Below are positions 61,073-64,000 of a stretch of 64,000 nucleotides of DNA, piece after piece (position 1 is the stretch's first letter; each line of letters opens with the position of its first letter). Origin of the DNA: Aquimarina aquimarini (GTDB taxonomy: Bacteria > Bacteroidota > Bacteroidia > Flavobacteriales > Flavobacteriaceae); assembly GCF_900299535.1 (NCBI RefSeq), contig NZ_OMKE01000057.1:62001-126000 (forward strand). The letters are read 5' to 3'. The translations under genes were made by a program, and so were the position numbers. Under the pieces are notes generated by a model. It worked only from the letters and a program-made list of their open reading frames with translations. It had not been told where the DNA came from and made no database searches.

Positions 61073-62443
61073 ATGTTAAAAAATATAAAAATATATACAT
61101 TATTTATCCTTACTCTTGGTTTTATGGCTTGTAGCACTGATAATGATGTAGAGCCATTATTTGACCAAGATATTGATAGTCGTGTTGATGCACTTTTATT
61201 AAATTATAAAAAAATTCTAACTACTCCCGAATTTGGTTGGAAAGCGGATTATATCCCAGAAGAAGGAGAACCTTTATTTAGAATTCATTTGAATTTTAAT
61301 GATGATAATACAGTTGAATCAACTTCTGATTATAAAAATGGAGAAAACGATTTACCTTCTACGTATCGTGTAGGTAAAAGTCAATTTCCAGAATTAATTT
61401 TAGAAAACTATTCTACATTACATAGCCTATTTGAAGTTCAGCAATTCGCTCTTGGAGCGGAATTCGAATTTATATTTGATGAAGTTTCTAGTGATAAAAT
61501 TGTACTTAGAAGTAAAACTGATAAAGATCAAAAATCAATAATTACATTAACTCCTGCTACAGCTACAGACAAGAACAACATTATAGCTTCTAGAGAATTT
61601 GAAACTCGTTTGAAAGATAGGCATCTTACTAGTAATTTTTTCAGATCTTTAATCGTTACGAATGCTTCATCTGAACAAGTATTTTCTTCTAACTTTTCTT
61701 TTGATATCGATAGAAGAAGAGGTGTTTTTACAGGAGAAGATACTAATAATGTTGTATCGTCTTATGACTTACCATTAAATACGACTGAAACAGGTTTTGA
61801 TTTTGAAATTCCTTTTTCATTTAACGGTATAGATTTTAAATCTTTTATTTATGATGAAGGTACTAACACATTTATATCTACTGTAGGTGATTTAACCACC
61901 ACAATTCTTGCTTCGATTGAACCAGGATATATTAGTAATGATATTTTTTCTATCGGTCAAAGCTCTTCTGGTCCAAGATTCTTATATCGTAGATCATTTG
62001 ATAGTCCGTTTGTTTCTTCTGGATTTGAAGCTATAATTGACCAACTCAATGCTGATGCTTCTTCTACTTTTGGATTTAGTTTTAACCAATTCTTTTTTGA
62101 AACTAATCCAGAAATAAGTGGTAACAACACAACACTTTCGATCGTATTGAATGAAATTGCTGACCCTACTAACTCAATAACTTTCTACTATGAATATGAG
62201 GCTACTATAGTAGATAAAAAGTTAATTTTAACATACATAGGCCCAAGTACTACCCAAGGAAATCCTAGTTTTAACGGACTTCTTGAAGCCAATGCTTTGC
62301 CTTTAATCAATTTTTACGGAAATCCTCTTGGTCTTATTTATACTGATAGAGGCAATTTTTTAAATTTCATAAACCTAGGTTCAAGTTTTTCTAGTATTCA
62401 AGATCCTTCACTAAGTGTTTATGGACCTTGGGTTAATTTCTAA
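61073..62443 (+). CDS. DUF4302-family lipoprotein
   Basis: 456 residues. Lipoprotein signal ends GFMACSTDNDVEP. The N-terminal IDSRVDALLLNYKKILTTPEFGWKADYIPEEG and the YRVGKSQFPELILENYSTLHSL segment fit DUF4302, seen beside SusCD-metallohydrolase clusters. The rest is beta-rich. Function unknown; probably an accessory ligand-binding or surface component of the same uptake system. The start is ATG 61073; the TTG at 61064 is the alternative. Last gene of the operon. Confidence 0.8.
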   Translation: MLKNIKIYTLFILTLGFMACSTDNDVEPLFDQDIDSRVDALLLNYKKILTTPEFGWKADYIPEEGEPLFRIHLNFNDDNTVESTSDYKNGENDLPSTYRVGKSQFPELILENYSTLHSLFEVQQFALGAEFEFIFDEVSSDKIVLRSKTDKDQKSIITLTPATATDKNNIIASREFETRLKDRHLTSNFFRSLIVTNASSEQVFSSNFSFDIDRRRGVFTGEDTNNVVSSYDLPLNTTETGFDFEIPFSFNGIDFKSFIYDEGTNTFISTVGDLTTTILASIEPGYISNDIFSIGQSSSGPRFLYRRSFDSPFVSSGFEAIIDQLNADASSTFGFSFNQFFFETNPEISGNNTTLSIVLNEIADPTNSITFYYEYEATIVDKKLILTYIGPSTTQGNPSFNGLLEANALPLINFYGNPLGLIYTDRGNFLNFINLGSSFSSIQDPSLSVYGPWVNF

Positions 62444-62507
62444 GACAGATAAAAATATTTACAAATGACTATTGTTCCCTCAATAGCCTAATTAACTCAA
62501 CTTGCGA

Positions 62508-62536
62508 AAGCCCGAAGTTTTTACTTCGGGTTTTCT
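62508..62536 (+). terminator. Terminator of the SusCD operon
   Basis: CCCGAAGT (62511-62518) and ACTTCGGG (62523-62530), loop TTTT, followed by TTTTCTTATT. Confidence 0.85.
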
Positions 62537-62701
62537 TATTTAATATAAAAGCTTACACATTTTTTTGAAAAAAAATATCAATATGTTTTAACTATTCCTT
62601 GTTATCCCCCTATGGTTTATTGACTTATCCTCTTATAAATATGTTAAGAAATCTGTATTACTTATCTCTTTTATTTAAATTAGGCGATCAAATTAACACA
62701 A

Positions 62702-64000
62702 ATGAAAACATTTATCACTGCCACCCTACTATTCATGTCTACTATTTTAGTTTCACAAACTGATCAACGCATTTATGATATTATCAATACTATTTCTACT
62801 GATAGAATTGAAACTGATATTAAAAAATTAGCAGCATTTGGTACTCGAAATACTTTCAGTGATACCATTTCTGATACAAGAGGAATTGGAGCTGCAAGAA
62901 GGTGGATAAAACAAGAATTTGAAAACGTTTCAAAACAATGCTCTAGCTGTCTTTCTGTATTTTATCAAAAAGATTTTGTTACCAAAGACATGGGAACTAG
63001 AGTTCCGCATGATGCGTGGGTTGTAAATGTAGTTGCAATACAAAAAGGTACCAAATACCCCAATCGCTATATTATCATGAGTGGTGATATAGATTCTAGA
63101 GCTAGTGATACTATGGATTTTACTACTGATGCTCCTGGAGCTAATGATAATGCAAGCGGAATGGCGGGTACAATCGAAGCTGCCCGAGTATTATCTAAAT
63201 ACTCTTTTGAGAATAGTATCATCTATGTTGGATTATCAGGAGAGGAACAAGGGCTCTTTGGAGGGGGTGGTCTTGCCAAATATGCAAAAAATAAAGGATG
63301 GGATATTATAGGCATTCTCAACAATGATATGATTGGCAATATCAAAGGAGTTGATGGGGTAATTGACAATAGGTCATTCAGAATATTTTCTGAACCTACC
63401 AATCCTACCGATACTGAAAAAACGATAAAACGAAGACGTTTTTATGGAGGTGAAGTTGATGGAGTTTCTAGGCAACTAGCAAGGTATGTACATAAAAATG
63501 TAAAAACATATATGCCAGAAATGAACCCCATGATGATCTACAGACTAGATCGTTTTGGCAGAGGTGGCCACCATAGACCATTTAACGATTTGGGGTATGC
63601 TGGAATCAGAATTATGGAAGCTCATGAAAACTATACACAACAACATCAAAATATAAGAGAAGAAAACGGAATTAACTATGGTGATGTCGTGGAACACGTA
63701 AATTTTGAATATGCAGCAAAGTTAACTGCTGTAAACGCTATAAATTTAGCTAGCATTGCTTGGGCTCCTCCTGCTCCTTCAGAAGTAAAAATAGGGGGTA
63801 TTGTAAAACCCGCAGCAAAATTTAAATGGAAAAAAGTTAATGACCCTAATGTAGTAGGATATAAAATATATTGGCGAGACACGACTTCTCCTACCTGGGA
63901 TCATAGTAGATTTGTTGGTGATATAGACAATTTTGTATTAGATGGTATTGTTATTGATAATTTCTTTTTTGGGATTGCAACAGTAGGCAAAAATGGTTTT
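62702..64000 (+). CDS. Secreted M28-family metallopeptidase (partial, cut by window end)
   Basis: 433 residues without a stop. The signal peptide ends ILVSQT. The M28 aminopeptidase core shows IIMSGDIDSRAS, the bridging aspartate in APGANDNASGMAG, the catalytic glutamate pair in GLSGEEQGLFG, NNDMIG, and a late histidine near GYAGIRIMEAHEN. The first metal ligand, usually H in GHxDS, is D here. From about residue 355 (APPAPSEVKIGG) a fibronectin-III-like domain begins and runs off the end. It probably removes amino-terminal residues from external peptides. Confidence 0.88.
   Translation, partial: MKTFITATLLFMSTILVSQTDQRIYDIINTISTDRIETDIKKLAAFGTRNTFSDTISDTRGIGAARRWIKQEFENVSKQCSSCLSVFYQKDFVTKDMGTRVPHDAWVVNVVAIQKGTKYPNRYIIMSGDIDSRASDTMDFTTDAPGANDNASGMAGTIEAARVLSKYSFENSIIYVGLSGEEQGLFGGGGLAKYAKNKGWDIIGILNNDMIGNIKGVDGVIDNRSFRIFSEPTNPTDTEKTIKRRRFYGGEVDGVSRQLARYVHKNVKTYMPEMNPMMIYRLDRFGRGGHHRPFNDLGYAGIRIMEAHENYTQQHQNIREENGINYGDVVEHVNFEYAAKLTAVNAINLASIAWAPPAPSEVKIGGIVKPAAKFKWKKVNDPNVVGYKIYWRDTTSPTWDHSRFVGDIDNFVLDGIVIDNFFFGIATVGKNGF

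Noticed and set aside
1..64000. tRNA, rRNA or tmRNA genes
   Set aside because: No CCA-type arm pairs, T-loop strings or rRNA segments were recognised on reading either strand, though a dedicated scan was not possible.

Overview
The window reads as chromosomal DNA of a low-GC member of the Bacteroidota, most likely a marine flavobacterium (Flavobacteriaceae). The genus cannot be fixed from this sequence alone. Evidence: AT-rich DNA; promoters of the Bacteroidota type (TTTG, 17-20 bases, TAnnTTTG) with few Shine-Dalgarno sites; SusC/SusD outer-membrane uptake genes with a Bacteroidetes-type ECF sigma factor and FecR; DUF4199, DUF4302 and GlmU-family genes; a secreted leucine-rich-repeat protein with a type IX-like C-terminal sorting domain; and lipoproteins with acidic residues just after the lipid-bearing cysteine. 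No rRNA, tRNA, phage, CRISPR array or intact insertion sequence was seen.

Layout. 1-4000: end of a membrane protein, a thioesterase and a nitroreductase from divergent promoters, a DegT-type aminotransferase, a MepB-like protein and a lipoprotein cytochrome c. 4084-9000: three tandem 406-residue subtilisin-like lipoproteins on the minus strand, each with its own terminator and upstream control region. 9066-22800: housekeeping genes (carB, rpmH, mtaB, GlmU-family, rpmE) mixed with envelope and hypothetical genes. 23090-28360: a DUF4199/glycosyltransferase pair, a phosphohexomutase and an ABC exporter. 28390-29110: three tandem copies of an apparent small RNA gene, each with its own promoter and terminator. 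29343-30934: sigma factor, putative anti-sigma and putative sensor. 30965-38222: BNR-type lipoprotein, RsmB-like methyltransferase, two small membrane proteins and purL. 38834-47224: fatty-acid beta-oxidation genes (acyl-CoA ligase, MarR regulator, hydroxyacyl-CoA dehydrogenase/enoyl-CoA hydratase, thiolase, acyl-CoA dehydrogenase), interrupted by a four-helix-bundle gene. 47876-50431: LRR protein bracketed by a 50-bp repeat. 51008-52962: CBM9-like lipoprotein and MFS transporter. 52985-62443: divergent sigma factor and FecR, then SusC, SusD, a zinc metallohydrolase lipoprotein and a DUF4302 lipoprotein. 62702-end: secreted M28 peptidase, cut by the window edge.

How the parts work together. 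The beta-oxidation genes form a complete activation-to-thiolysis set. A perfect 20-bp palindrome before marR and a 14/15-matching site before the ligase suggest one MarR-type regulon. The SusCD locus looks like an uptake system controlled by surface signalling and paired with proteolytic lipoproteins. The protease array and the LRR protein fit an organism that degrades and adheres to external polymers.

The most unusual signals are non-coding: (a) the triplicated small RNA with two C-rich hairpin loops; (b) an array of four TTAAC pentamers at 10/10/11-base spacing, kept about 300 bp before each protease although most of the surrounding spacer has diverged; (c) two inverted-repeat elements, one a candidate MITE with TTA target duplications; (d) the MarR operator pair.
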